Assembly (NCBI RefSeq): GCF_010729305.1
Contig: NZ_AP022574.1
Location: forward strand, 4,836,001-4,900,000
Origin: Mycolicibacterium psychrotolerans
GTDB lineage: Bacteria; Actinomycetota; Actinomycetes; Mycobacteriales; Mycobacteriaceae
Length of the DNA stretch: 64,000 nucleotides
Reading direction: 5' to 3'
The translations under genes and the position numbers were made by a program. Shown here one piece after another: positions 6,848 to 14,926 of this stretch. Positions within the stretch are counted from its first letter, which is position 1; every line of letters begins with the position of its first letter. The notes beneath the pieces were generated by a model, which worked only from the letters and a program-made list of their open reading frames with translations, made no database searches and was not told the DNA's origin.

Positions 6848-9016
6848 TCAAGCTGCGTCGAGCCGCCCTGGACGCACAATCGGTGCCAGATCGCCGTATT
6901 CGGCCACGATGTCAGCGATCGGCGCGGGGCGACCGAACAGGTGTCCCTGCGCGAATCGGCAGCCCGCCGCCAGGATGGTGGCGGCCTGCTCGGGCGACTC
7001 GATGCCCTCGGCGATCACGTCCAGGCCGAGGTCGGCGCACAACCCGACCACCGAGCGGTACAACGTCAGATCGCGGGCGGCCACCGATCCGACCGCGAGA
7101 CTGCGATCGAGCTTGACGATGCCGACCGGCAGCGCGTGCAGGTAGGTCAGCGAGTTGTAGCCGGCGCCGAAGTCGTCGAGCGCGACCCGGACCCCAGTGG
7201 CGTTGAGGCGTTCGATCTGCGCCGCGGCGTCGGCCAGGTCGACGATCGGCAGCGTCTCGGTGATCTCGAGGACGAGCCGTTCGGGGTCGATCCGGCAGGT
7301 CGAGAGGGTGCTTCGGACGTCGTCCTCGAAGCCGGGGTTGCCCAACCGGGCGGCACCGACGTTCACGTGGATGTCCACGTCCAAACCGGAGGCCGCGACC
7401 TCCTGACAGGCCAGGCGCAGCACCAACCCGTCGAGCGCCGCCCCCAGGCCCGCGGCTTCGGCGGCCGCGACGAAGGTCTCGGGCGGGATCTGGATCCCGT
7501 TGGGCGCGGTCCAGCGCGCCAACGCCTCGACCGCCACCAGCGTCTCGTCGGGCAGTCGCACCACCGGCTGGAAGCACAGGCTGAAGCCGGCGGGCACACC
7601 GTCGGCAGCGCTGCGCAGCGTGGTGGCGAAGTCGGCCCGCACCCCCGCCGAGGGTTGATACACCACCGCCGTGTTCTTGCCCAGCCGCTTGCCCGCGTAC
7701 ATCGAGATGTCGGCCTGGCGCAGAAGATCGTCGGACGTGAGGGCACTCGGCCCGACATCCGCGCGCACCAGCCCCATGCTCGCGCGCACCCGCAGTGACG
7801 ACCCGTGCAGCAGGAACGGATCGCGCAGCGCCACCCGGAGCCGGTCGGCAACCACCTCGGGGTTCTGCCTCTCCCCGTCGATCAGGATCGCGAACTCGTC
7901 GCCGCCGATGCGGGCCAGCGTGTCGGCGTCGCTGACGCACCGCCGCAGGCGCTCCCCCACGGCGCACAGCAGGTCGTCTCCGGCGGCATGGCCGAACCGG
8001 TCGTTGACGTCCTTGAAGTCGTCGAGGTCGACGAAGATCAGCACGAACCGACCGTGGTTCATCGCCTCTTGTAGCCGCTGGGCGAACAACAACCGGTTGG
8101 GCAGACCGGTCAGGGAGTCGTGCAGCACCTGATGGGCCAACCGGCGTTGCGCGTCATAGAGCCGACGCGTCAGCAGCCGCTGCTGCCCCATCGCGACGAC
8201 CTGCCGCGCAGCGACCAGTACGACCATCGCCACCGTGGTCCCCACCACCACCGGCCCCAGCACATTGCCGGTCAACACGTGGAACGCCAGCAGCACCGTG
8301 ATGCCGAGGAACCCCGAGTACGGCAGGACCAGCTGCGTCCAGTCGATCAGTCGCGACCCCTGCGTCTCCGGTGCAGACGGCTCCCTGTCCCGCATGGACA
8401 GCGCGACGAACAGCGGCCCGAGGGCGAGGCCGAGCTCGCCCCAGAGCGTGGCGCTGTCGAAGCCGACCGCGCCGAAGTACGCGATGATCCTGTCGGACGC
8501 CGCGATCAGCACGAGGCCGCTGCCCAGTTGCAGGTAGTTCACCCGGTAGGGGTGCTCGGCCCGGTAGACCATTCCGGTCACCGCGCCGACGACGACCAGC
8601 ACGAGTTCGGCGACGCCATAGGACATTTCGACCACCGGGTGCCCCGACCGCGGGAACGACGTGGTCGACACCGTGCCGAGACCGAAAATCATCAGGATCG
8701 CGAACGACGTCGCCGCCACCATGCCGTCCAGCAGGGTCAGGACGGCGGCATGCCTCATCGAGCCGTCCTCGGGTAGGCCGACCCGGCCGCAGGTGCGCGC
8801 CAGCACGACCACCGAGGCCAGTGCGAGAATCGGGAACAGCCAGTACAACGTCACCCAGACCGGCGCCCACTTCCCGTCGGCGAGCCACCAGACGAGCTGG
8901 CCGGCGAGCACGGTTCCGACGGCGCCGACCGCGAGCAGGCGCCACCACCGCGCGACACCGTGAACGCGGCGCGACTCGAACAGCCCGTAACGACGGCACC
9001 GATCCCCGAGCAACAC
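6848..9016 (-). CDS. Membrane GGDEF/EAL protein (c-di-GMP metabolism)
   Basis: 722 residues from GTG 9016. About seven or eight hydrophobic helices fill residues 20-290, followed by a diguanylate cyclase domain (DSLTGLPNR near 299, ARIGGDEF near 372) and a phosphodiesterase domain (VAVEALARW near 494, EITE, DDFGAG near 615, AEGIES, GHLFGRP). Both signature motifs are intact, so synthesis, breakdown or both are possible. The C-terminus is altered: the IS30 element entered the last codons and supplies the final nine residues and stop. Upstream, the frame beginning at TTG 9117 encodes further hydrophobic sequence (VALVVTATLLLTV), so the true N-terminus may have been separated by a frameshift near 8970-9015. 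Confidence 0.8.
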   Translation of the reverse strand: MLLGDRCRRYGLFESRRVHGVARWWRLLAVGAVGTVLAGQLVWWLADGKWAPVWVTLYWLFPILALASVVVLARTCGRVGLPEDGSMRHAAVLTLLDGMVAATSFAILMIFGLGTVSTTSFPRSGHPVVEMSYGVAELVLVVVGAVTGMVYRAEHPYRVNYLQLGSGLVLIAASDRIIAYFGAVGFDSATLWGELGLALGPLFVALSMRDREPSAPETQGSRLIDWTQLVLPYSGFLGITVLLAFHVLTGNVLGPVVVGTTVAMVVLVAARQVVAMGQQRLLTRRLYDAQRRLAHQVLHDSLTGLPNRLLFAQRLQEAMNHGRFVLIFVDLDDFKDVNDRFGHAAGDDLLCAVGERLRRCVSDADTLARIGGDEFAILIDGERQNPEVVADRLRVALRDPFLLHGSSLRVRASMGLVRADVGPSALTSDDLLRQADISMYAGKRLGKNTAVVYQPSAGVRADFATTLRSAADGVPAGFSLCFQPVVRLPDETLVAVEALARWTAPNGIQIPPETFVAAAEAAGLGAALDGLVLRLACQEVAASGLDVDIHVNVGAARLGNPGFEDDVRSTLSTCRIDPERLVLEITETLPIVDLADAAAQIERLNATGVRVALDDFGAGYNSLTYLHALPVGIVKLDRSLAVGSVAARDLTLYRSVVGLCADLGLDVIAEGIESPEQAATILAAGCRFAQGHLFGRPAPIADIVAEYGDLAPIVRPGRLDAA
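6863..6878 (-). repeat. Right terminal inverted repeat of the IS30 element
   Basis: Reverse complement of the left end. It lies within the last codons of the minus-strand GGDEF/EAL frame, so the element's end now encodes that protein's final residues (VRPGRLDAA). Confidence 0.7.
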
Positions 9017-9193
9017 TGCGCGACGGCGGCGATCCAGTGGGCGGTCTGCTCACCCCAGGGCGCGAATGAGTTGACCGTCAGCAGCAGCGTTGCTGTGACG
9101 ACCAACGCGACGCGCAACCGGAAGCCCGTGCCGCCATCCCCTTCACTCGCCGACGAACGTCTCCGGCCGTCGAGTTGCCCCTCATGACGGTAA

Positions 9194-10039
9194 CTAACCG
9201 ACGGCGATCATCGCGACGGAAGCGAACGCGAAGATCATCCCGGCGACCTGACCCCGGGTCACCCGCTCGCGCAGGACGACCACCGCGAGCAGGACCGTGG
9301 CCGCCGGATACAGCGCGACCAGCACACCGGTCAGCGACAGTAGCGAGGACTGCAGGGCGAGCAGGGTGGCCGTGTTCGCCACGGCGTCGAGGACCCCGGC
9401 GAGTAGCGCCAGCCGCATCGGCACGCCCCGCTCGACCACGAAGTTCGCGGTCAGCACCGCGGCGAACGCGACGATGGCCGTGGCCGCCAGCCGACCGAAC
9501 ACCAGGGGCCACAGGCCGGCCTGGACGGGGACCTGGTCGAGGATGACGAAGTTCAGACCGAACGCGACACCGGATCCGATCGTCAGCCAGGCCACCTTGA
9601 CGGTGAACCGGTGCGGCCGGACATCCTCATCGCCTGCCTGGCGGCTGACCATCACCACCGCGACCAGCGCCAGCAGCACCCCGCACGCAGCGAGCGCGCT
9701 GGGTCGTTCGCCCAGCGCCACACCGACGCCGACGGGGACCCCGGCGACCAGCACCGACGTCAGCGGCGACACCACCGAGATGGGACCCGACCCGAGTGCG
9801 GCGTAGAACCACCACACGCCGAACGCCTGACCCACCCCAGCCAACAGCCCCCACCACACGGCCGGTGCGCTGAGCTCACCGCCGACGGGGACCGCGATGA
9901 CCGTGAGCAGGATCAGCGCCAGCGGGTAGGACAGCAGCACCACCCGCAGCGCGGCGATACGGCGCGAGGCGTAGCCGCCGACGAAGTCGCTGACGCCGTA
10001 ACCCAGCGCCGCGATGAGTGCGCTGAGGACGCCGGTCAG
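9194..10039 (-). CDS. EamA/DMT-family transporter
   Basis: Inner-membrane protein of the drug/metabolite transporter superfamily with about ten hydrophobic helices in two repeats; the substrate is unknown. From the first ordinary start (GTG 9943) it would have 249 residues and lack its first helix. The same frame continues upstream with GVLSALIAALGYGVSDFVGG, a typical EamA first helix, but contains no ATG, GTG or TTG there. A CTG at 10039-10037 would give 281 residues, the usual length. It overlaps the smpB stop as CTGA, just as ATGA overlaps couple other genes, with AAGGGC 8 bases before it. I therefore extend the gene to CTG 10039, with moderate confidence in that start. Confidence 0.75.
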   Translation of the reverse strand: MTGVLSALIAALGYGVSDFVGGYASRRIAALRVVLLSYPLALILLTVIAVPVGGELSAPAVWWGLLAGVGQAFGVWWFYAALGSGPISVVSPLTSVLVAGVPVGVGVALGERPSALAACGVLLALVAVVMVSRQAGDEDVRPHRFTVKVAWLTIGSGVAFGLNFVILDQVPVQAGLWPLVFGRLAATAIVAFAAVLTANFVVERGVPMRLALLAGVLDAVANTATLLALQSSLLSLTGVLVALYPAATVLLAVVVLRERVTRGQVAGMIFAFASVAMIAVG

Positions 10040-10533
10040 GAGGTCATGCCCTTGACGCGTCGTCCCAGCTCTCGGGTGACCTCACGTTCGGCGTCCCGGC
10101 GGGCCAGGTCCTGACGCTTGTCGTGGGCCTGCTTACCGCGGGCCAGCGCCAACTCGACCTTGACCCTGCCGCCGGTGAAGTACAGCGACAGCGGCACCAA
10201 TGTCAGGTTGCCGTCGCGGGTCTTGCCGACCAGCGTGTCGATCTCCCGGCGGTGCAGCAGCAGTTTGCGGTTGCGCCGCGGGGCGTGGTTGGTCCACGTG
10301 CCGTGGTGATACTCGGGGATGTGCAGGTTGCGCAGCCAGATCTCGCCGTCGTCGACGGTGGCGAACGCGTCGGCCAGCGAGGCCTGCCCCTCGCGCAGGC
10401 TCTTCACCTCGGTGCCCATCAGCGCGACGCCCGCCTCGAAGGTCTCGAGGATCGCGAAGTTGTGCCGCGCCTTACGGTTGGTGGCGACAACCTGGTTGTT
10501 GGTGTCCTTGACGCCTTTCGCTTTCTTGGCCAC
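10036..10533 (-). CDS. smpB: SsrA-binding protein SmpB
   Basis: 165 residues from GTG 10533. Binds the tRNA-like domain of tmRNA and delivers it to stalled ribosomes. It opens with NRKARHNFAILETFEAGVAL, followed by GTEVKSLREG, EIWLRNLHIPEY, NRKLLLHRREI and the basic tail KQAHDKRQDLARRDAEREV, all family features. The start lies 2 bases after the ftsX stop, so the two are cotranscribed. Its RNA partner ssrA is on the same strand downstream, now separated by an EamA gene, the GGDEF/EAL gene and an IS. The stop overlaps the proposed CTG start of the EamA gene. Confidence 0.96.
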   Translation of the reverse strand: MAKKAKGVKDTNNQVVATNRKARHNFAILETFEAGVALMGTEVKSLREGQASLADAFATVDDGEIWLRNLHIPEYHHGTWTNHAPRRNRKLLLHRREIDTLVGKTRDGNLTLVPLSLYFTGGRVKVELALARGKQAHDKRQDLARRDAEREVTRELGRRVKGMTS

Positions 10534-10535
10534 GG

Positions 10536-11432
10536 CTACCGCCGCACATAGAGGCGCAGGGTGACGTACGAGGTGATCCCCGACATCGCCAGGCCGAGGA
10601 ACAGCATCCACGGAGCGCTGTAGTAGAGCACGTCGGCGTAGTCCACCCTGGCGATGAGGTTCGCCTGATAGAACTGGTCGAGCGCGCTCTCCAGGAACAA
10701 CGCCCGCACCGCGATCAGCCCCGCGATGGCGATCAGCACCCCGACGAACGCCGCGAGCATCGCCTCGAGCAGGAACGGCAGCTGGGTGTACCAGCGGGTG
10801 GCGCCCACCAATCGCATGATGCCGATCTCGGTGCGCCGGGTGTAGGCCGCGACCTGGACCATGTTCGCGATCAACAGAACCGCGCCGATGGCCTGCACCA
10901 GCGCCACCGCGAACGCCGCGTTGCTGATGCCGTCGAGCACCGCGAACAGGCGGTCGATCAGGTCCTTCTGGTTGAGGACGTTCAAGACGCCCGGCTGGCC
11001 GATCATCGCGTCGTCGAAGTCCTTGTGCTGCTCGGGATCGTCGAGCTTGACGACGAACGACGCCGGGAACGCGTCCTTGCCTGCGACGTCCTTGTACTGG
11101 GGGAACTTGCGGATCGCGTCGTCGTAGGCCTCGTCGCGGTTGAGGAAGCGCACAGACCGCACGTCCTGGCGGTCCTCGATCGTCTTGCGCAGCGCCTTGC
11201 ACGGGTCCGCGTCGCACGTCGGATCGTTCGCCGAGACGTCGTTGGTGAGGAAAACCTGGCTCTCCACCCGATCGAGGTAGATCGCGCGGGACTGGTCGGC
11301 CAACCGCACCACCAGCAGGCCGCCACCGAACAATCCGATCGAGATCGCGGTCGTGAGCACCATCGCGACCGTCATGGTGACGTTGCGGCGAAGCCCGGTG
11401 AGGACTTCGTTGACGAGGAAGCCGAAGCGCAC
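10536..11432 (-). CDS. ftsX: Cell division protein FtsX
   Basis: 298 residues from GTG 11432, which overlaps the ftsE TAG stop. It is the membrane subunit of the FtsEX complex, which couples ATP hydrolysis to activation of peptidoglycan hydrolases at the septum. One helix near residues 20-45 is followed by an extracytoplasmic domain (about 50-165, with a CDADPC cysteine pair). Three helices then form the MacB/FtsX-type permease core (AAFAVALVQAIGAVLLIANM, AMLAAFVGVLIAIAGLIAVRAL, LFLGLAMSGITSYVTL). The order ftsE-ftsX-smpB is the conserved mycobacterial arrangement. Confidence 0.96.
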   Translation of the reverse strand: MRFGFLVNEVLTGLRRNVTMTVAMVLTTAISIGLFGGGLLVVRLADQSRAIYLDRVESQVFLTNDVSANDPTCDADPCKALRKTIEDRQDVRSVRFLNRDEAYDDAIRKFPQYKDVAGKDAFPASFVVKLDDPEQHKDFDDAMIGQPGVLNVLNQKDLIDRLFAVLDGISNAAFAVALVQAIGAVLLIANMVQVAAYTRRTEIGIMRLVGATRWYTQLPFLLEAMLAAFVGVLIAIAGLIAVRALFLESALDQFYQANLIARVDYADVLYYSAPWMLFLGLAMSGITSYVTLRLYVRR

Positions 11433-12121
11433 TAGCGATCCATTCCGTAGACGCCGCGCTGTTCGTCGCGAACCAGCCGGCCGAGTTCGAGTTCGACGAC
11501 CCGCTGACGCATGGAGTCGACGATGTGGTGGTCGTGGGTGGCCATCAGCACCGTGGTTCCGGTGCGGTTGATCCGCTCGAGCAGATCCATGATGTCCTTG
11601 CTGGTCTCCGGGTCGAGGTTGCCCGTCGGTTCGTCGGCCAGCAGCACCAGCGGCCGGTTGACGAACGCCCGCGCGATCGCGACGCGCTGCTGCTCGCCAC
11701 CGGACAGCTCGGCGGGCAGGCGGTTGGCCTTGCCGGACAACCCGACCATCTCGAGCACGTCGGGCACCACCCGGTTGATGGTGTCGGCCCGCTTGCCGAT
11801 CACCTCGAGCGCGAACGCGACGTTCTCGAAGACCGTCTTCTGCTGCAGCAGCCGGAAATCCTGGAACACGCAGCCCATGACCTGGCGCAGACCCGGGATG
11901 TGCCGGCCGGACAGCTTGTTGACGTGGAACTTGGAGACCCGGATGTCGCCGGACGACGGATGCTCCTCGGCCAGCAGCAGGCGCATGAACGTGGACTTGC
12001 CCGACCCGGACGGGCCGATCAGGAAGACGAACTCACCCTTGTCGATCTTGACCGAGACGTTGTCGAGCGCCGGCCGCGCCGACGACTTGTACTGCTTGGA
12101 GACATGGTCGAGGGTGATCAT
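11432..12121 (-). CDS. ftsE: Cell division ATP-binding protein FtsE
   Basis: 229 residues from ATG 12121; a GTG immediately before it (12124) is the alternative. It is the cytoplasmic ATPase of FtsEX. Walker A GPSGSGKST, Q-loop VFQDFRLL, signature LSGGEQQR, Walker B LLADEPTGN and H-loop ATHD are all intact, so it should be an active ABC ATPase, unlike the degenerate one at 916-1650. Translation is coupled to ftsX through the overlapping TAGTG. The ribosome site is weak. Confidence 0.97.
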   Translation of the reverse strand: MITLDHVSKQYKSSARPALDNVSVKIDKGEFVFLIGPSGSGKSTFMRLLLAEEHPSSGDIRVSKFHVNKLSGRHIPGLRQVMGCVFQDFRLLQQKTVFENVAFALEVIGKRADTINRVVPDVLEMVGLSGKANRLPAELSGGEQQRVAIARAFVNRPLVLLADEPTGNLDPETSKDIMDLLERINRTGTTVLMATHDHHIVDSMRQRVVELELGRLVRDEQRGVYGMDR

Positions 12122-12173
12122 CACGGCACGCCAGTGTAGCGGGGAGGCGCGCAGGCACCGCGGTGCTGCCGAC

Positions 12174-12695
12174 TCACAGGGGAGGCGTCGCAGTCGTCAC
12201 CGGCGGCACGCCGGGCGGGGCGACCGTGGTGGGCGCCAGCGTCGGCGGTGCCTGGGTGAACGTCTGCGGGCTCAGCGGCCCCGGCCCGTCCGGGTCGATC
12301 ACGGTGGTGCTCGGGGCACCCGGCGCGGTGCCGTCGGTGCTGGTGGGCGACGTGGTTTCCGAGGGCGGCGACGTGGTCGTCGGAGCCGGGGTGGTGGTGC
12401 TCGTCGTGGTCGTCGTGGTGCGGGTGGTGGTCTCCGGCGCGCGGGTCTGCACATTGGTCCGCGGCACCCACGTGTAGTTCGGATCGGGCACGAAGCCGGG
12501 CGGCACCACCTGCGTCTGGTCGGCCGGTTTCTCCGACGACGCGGGCTGAAAGCTCTGATTCACCCAGAACAGTGCGACGAACGCGAGGATCAGCGCCGCC
12601 GTCGACGTCCGCATCCGGCCGCCGAAGATGTAGTTGGGCCAGCCGCGGGTGCTGCCCGGGCGCTTCGGCGCCCAGATCCAATCGGTCCACTTCAT
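12174..12695 (-). CDS. Pro/Thr-rich single-pass membrane protein (Rv3103c-like)
   Basis: 173 residues. A short cytoplasmic N-terminus (MKWTDWIWAPKRPG) is followed by one helix at about residues 33-48 (TAALILAFVALFWV), then a long low-complexity exterior tail rich in Thr and Pro, including a run of consecutive threonines. Such tails often span the cell wall. It matches the position and type of the proline-rich membrane protein between the MscS-like gene and ftsE in M. tuberculosis. Its ATG overlaps the end of the mscS-like gene by 4 bases (ATGA). The function is unknown; a role near the divisome is only suggested by linkage to ftsEX. Confidence 0.8.
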   Translation of the reverse strand: MKWTDWIWAPKRPGSTRGWPNYIFGGRMRTSTAALILAFVALFWVNQSFQPASSEKPADQTQVVPPGFVPDPNYTWVPRTNVQTRAPETTTRTTTTTTSTTTPAPTTTSPPSETTSPTSTDGTAPGAPSTTVIDPDGPGPLSPQTFTQAPPTLAPTTVAPPGVPPVTTATPPL

Positions 12696-13669
12696 CGCTG
12701 CGACTCCGGTTGGGGCGGCGCTTCCTTGGCCGCGTCGTCGGATCGGGCGGGATGCGGGATCGCCGCGACGACGGGCGATGCCATTTCTCCGGGCGCGACG
12801 ATCCCGGCGCGGCGCAGTGCGCGCACCACCAGCACGCGCAGCCGCCGCCCGACCTCGAACTGCTTGCCCGGCAGCGTGCGTGCCACCATCCGCAGATTCA
12901 CCGTGTCCAGTTCGATGCTCTCCACGCCCATCAGCTGCGGCGCGTCGAGCAGCAGGTCCTTGAGCTGGGCGTCGTCTTTGGCATTGTCGGCCACGCCGTG
13001 CAGCACGTCGTTGACCGCGTTGAGGTCGGCGGCCACCGGGACCGGGATGTCGATGACCGCCCTTGCCCAGTCCTTGGACAGGTTGACGGTCTTCACGATC
13101 TGCCCGTTGGGGATCGTGTACATCTCCCCCTCGGCTGAACGGAGCTTGGTGACGCGGAGCGTGACGTCCTCGACCGTGCCCTCGGCGGGCAGAGCGATTC
13201 CGGCGACGGTCAGCGCGACCAGGTCACCGAACCCGTACTGCTTCTCGGTGATGATGAAGAAGCCCGACAGCAGGTCCTGCACCAGCCGCTGCGCGCCGAA
13301 GCCGAGCGCGGCGCCGATCACGGCGGCGGGCGCGACCAGGGAACTGATCGGGATCGCGAGGATGTCGGTGATCTGCACCAGCACCATCACCAGCAACAGG
13401 CCCACGGAGACGTAGGAGATCACCGACGCCACCGCTTGCCGGTGTTTGGCGCTCTCCGAGCGGACCAGCTGATCGCTTTCCTGGTATTCGGCGTCGATGT
13501 GCCGGGTGATGCGCTTCGCGGTCCAGTTGATGAATCTCGCCGCGAGCAGAGCGCCGATCAGCAGCAGCCCGATGCGTACTCCGCGGTCGAGAATCCACAC
13601 GCCGATGTCACCGCGCCAGAAGCCGTGCCACCGGGACGCGAGGTCGAATGCAAGAAGCGTGTTGGTCAA
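12692..13669 (-). CDS. MscS-family mechanosensitive ion channel
   Basis: 325 residues from TTG 13669. Three hydrophobic helices (about 27-45, 85-105, 112-130) lead into the conserved MscS core: pore-lining APAAVIGAALGFGAQRLVQDLLSG, then the beta domain GDLVAL...GTVEDVTLRVTKLR...YTIPNGQI. The C-terminal extension (about residues 290-325) is charged and Pro-rich. It should relieve osmotic downshock by opening under membrane tension. It begins 3 bases after the prfB stop and overlaps the next gene by ATGA, so it is part of the prfB-to-smpB transcription unit. It corresponds to Rv3104c by position. Confidence 0.88.
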   Translation of the reverse strand: MTNTLLAFDLASRWHGFWRGDIGVWILDRGVRIGLLLIGALLAARFINWTAKRITRHIDAEYQESDQLVRSESAKHRQAVASVISYVSVGLLLVMVLVQITDILAIPISSLVAPAAVIGAALGFGAQRLVQDLLSGFFIITEKQYGFGDLVALTVAGIALPAEGTVEDVTLRVTKLRSAEGEMYTIPNGQIVKTVNLSKDWARAVIDIPVPVAADLNAVNDVLHGVADNAKDDAQLKDLLLDAPQLMGVESIELDTVNLRMVARTLPGKQFEVGRRLRVLVVRALRRAGIVAPGEMASPVVAAIPHPARSDDAAKEAPPQPESQR

Positions 13670-13672
13670 GGG

Positions 13673-14791
13673 CTAGTCGCTGTCATCTTTTCTGTTGCGC
13701 CACCGGATACCGGCCTCCAGGAAGCCGTCGATGTCACCATCAAGCACCGCTGCTGGATTTCCGACCTCGTACTCCGTGCGCAGATCCTTCACCATCTGGT
13801 ACGGGTGCAGCACATAGGAACGCATCTGGTTCCCCCAGGAGCTGCCGCCGTCGCTCTTGAGGGCGTCCATCTCGGCCCGCTCCTCTAAGCGCTTGCGCTC
13901 CAACAATTTCGCCTGAAGCACACGCATTGCCGACACTTTGTTCTGCAACTGCGACTTCTCGTTCTGGCAAGTCACGACGATACCGGTCGGGATGTGGGTC
14001 AGTCGAACGGCGGAGTCGGTGGTGTTCACCGACTGACCGCCGGGTCCGCTGGAGCGGTACACGTCCACCCGCACGTCGGCTTCGGGTATGTCGATGTGAT
14101 CAGTGGTCTCGGTGACCGGCAGCACCTCGACTTCGGCGAAGGACGTCTGCCTGCGGCCCTGGTTGTCGAACGGGCTGATGCGCACCAGGCGGTGGGTGCC
14201 CTGCTCGACCGACAGGGTGCCGTAGGCGAACGGCGCGTGCACGGCGAACGTCGCGCTCTTGATGCCGGCTTCCTCGGCGTAGGAGGTGTCGTAGACCTCG
14301 ACCGGATACTTGTGCTGCTCGGCCCACCGGATGTACATCCGCATCAGCATCTCCGCCCAGTCGGCGGCGTCGACCCCGCCGGCGCCCGATCGGATGTTGA
14401 CCAGCGCCTCCCGCTCGTCGTACTCACCCGAGAGCAGGGTGCGGACCTCCAGCGCCTCGATGTCCTCGCGCAGTTGCCGCAGTTCGGCGTCGGCCTCGGC
14501 GGTAGCAGAGTCACCTTCTGCCCCGGCTTCCTCACTGGCCAGCTCGTAGAGCACCGGCAGATCCTCGACGCGCTGGCGCAGTTCCTCGACCCGGCGGAGT
14601 TCGTTCTGGGCGTGCGACAGATCGCTGGTCACCTTCTGCGCCCGCACCTGGTCGTCCCACAGCTTCGGGTCGGAGGCCTCCTGTTCGAGATTCGCGATGC
14701 GACCGCGAAGCGCCTCGACGTCGAGCACACGCTCCACCGTGGTGAGCGTGGCGTCGAGGGCGGCGATGTCGGCTTGACGATCAGGATGCAC
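13673..14791 (-). CDS. prfB: Peptide chain release factor 2
   Basis: 372 residues from GTG 14791. Reads UGA/UAA stop codons and triggers peptide release. The codon-recognition motif SPF is present in RISPFDNQGR, and the catalytic GGQ in SSGPGGQSVN. The N-terminal coiled region (QAQNELRRVEELRQRVEDL type) is complete. There is no internal frameshift site, as expected for actinobacterial prfB. A -10-like TAACCT (14805-14800) lies 8 bases before the GTG and no ribosome site is seen, which suggests a leaderless message starting this multi-gene unit. Confidence 0.97.
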   Translation of the reverse strand: MHPDRQADIAALDATLTTVERVLDVEALRGRIANLEQEASDPKLWDDQVRAQKVTSDLSHAQNELRRVEELRQRVEDLPVLYELASEEAGAEGDSATAEADAELRQLREDIEALEVRTLLSGEYDEREALVNIRSGAGGVDAADWAEMLMRMYIRWAEQHKYPVEVYDTSYAEEAGIKSATFAVHAPFAYGTLSVEQGTHRLVRISPFDNQGRRQTSFAEVEVLPVTETTDHIDIPEADVRVDVYRSSGPGGQSVNTTDSAVRLTHIPTGIVVTCQNEKSQLQNKVSAMRVLQAKLLERKRLEERAEMDALKSDGGSSWGNQMRSYVLHPYQMVKDLRTEYEVGNPAAVLDGDIDGFLEAGIRWRNRKDDSD

Positions 14792-14799
14792 GGGAGATC

Positions 14800-14805
14800 A
14801 GGTTA
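14800..14805 (-). promoter_or_regulatory. Possible leaderless -10 element for prfB
   Basis: TAACCT on the minus strand, 8 bases upstream of the GTG start at 14791. This spacing would place the transcription start at or next to the start codon. No Shine-Dalgarno sequence is visible. Confidence 0.45.
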
Positions 14806-14926
14806 CCGGTCCGCGCGTTCGCCCCGGTCCACGCCGAGCGCGTTCTAGCATCGGGAGGCAACCCTCGTCCGGCCGCGTCGCGACAGCCCCCTGCGCGTGG
14901 CCGGGCAGCGACAGAAGGCAGCCCAT

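Larger units (their letters stand above)
5396..6878 (+). mobile_element. IS30-family insertion sequence, 1483 bp
   Basis: Bounded by a perfect 16-base inverted repeat, TGTGCGTCCAGGGCGG at 5396-5411 and its reverse complement at 6863-6878. It carries one transposase frame with an IS30-type catalytic triad. It sits between ssrA and the 3' end of the GGDEF/EAL gene. No target duplication is obvious at the boundaries. Joining the outer flanks directly would restore ATC TCG GCG GAC TAA as the end of the interrupted gene, which supports these boundaries. The transposase contains a frame-shifted segment, so the copy may be inactive. Confidence 0.75.

Noticed and set aside
13673..14791. Programmed frameshift in prfB
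   Set aside because: The gene is open from GTG to stop with no internal UGA/frameshift signal.
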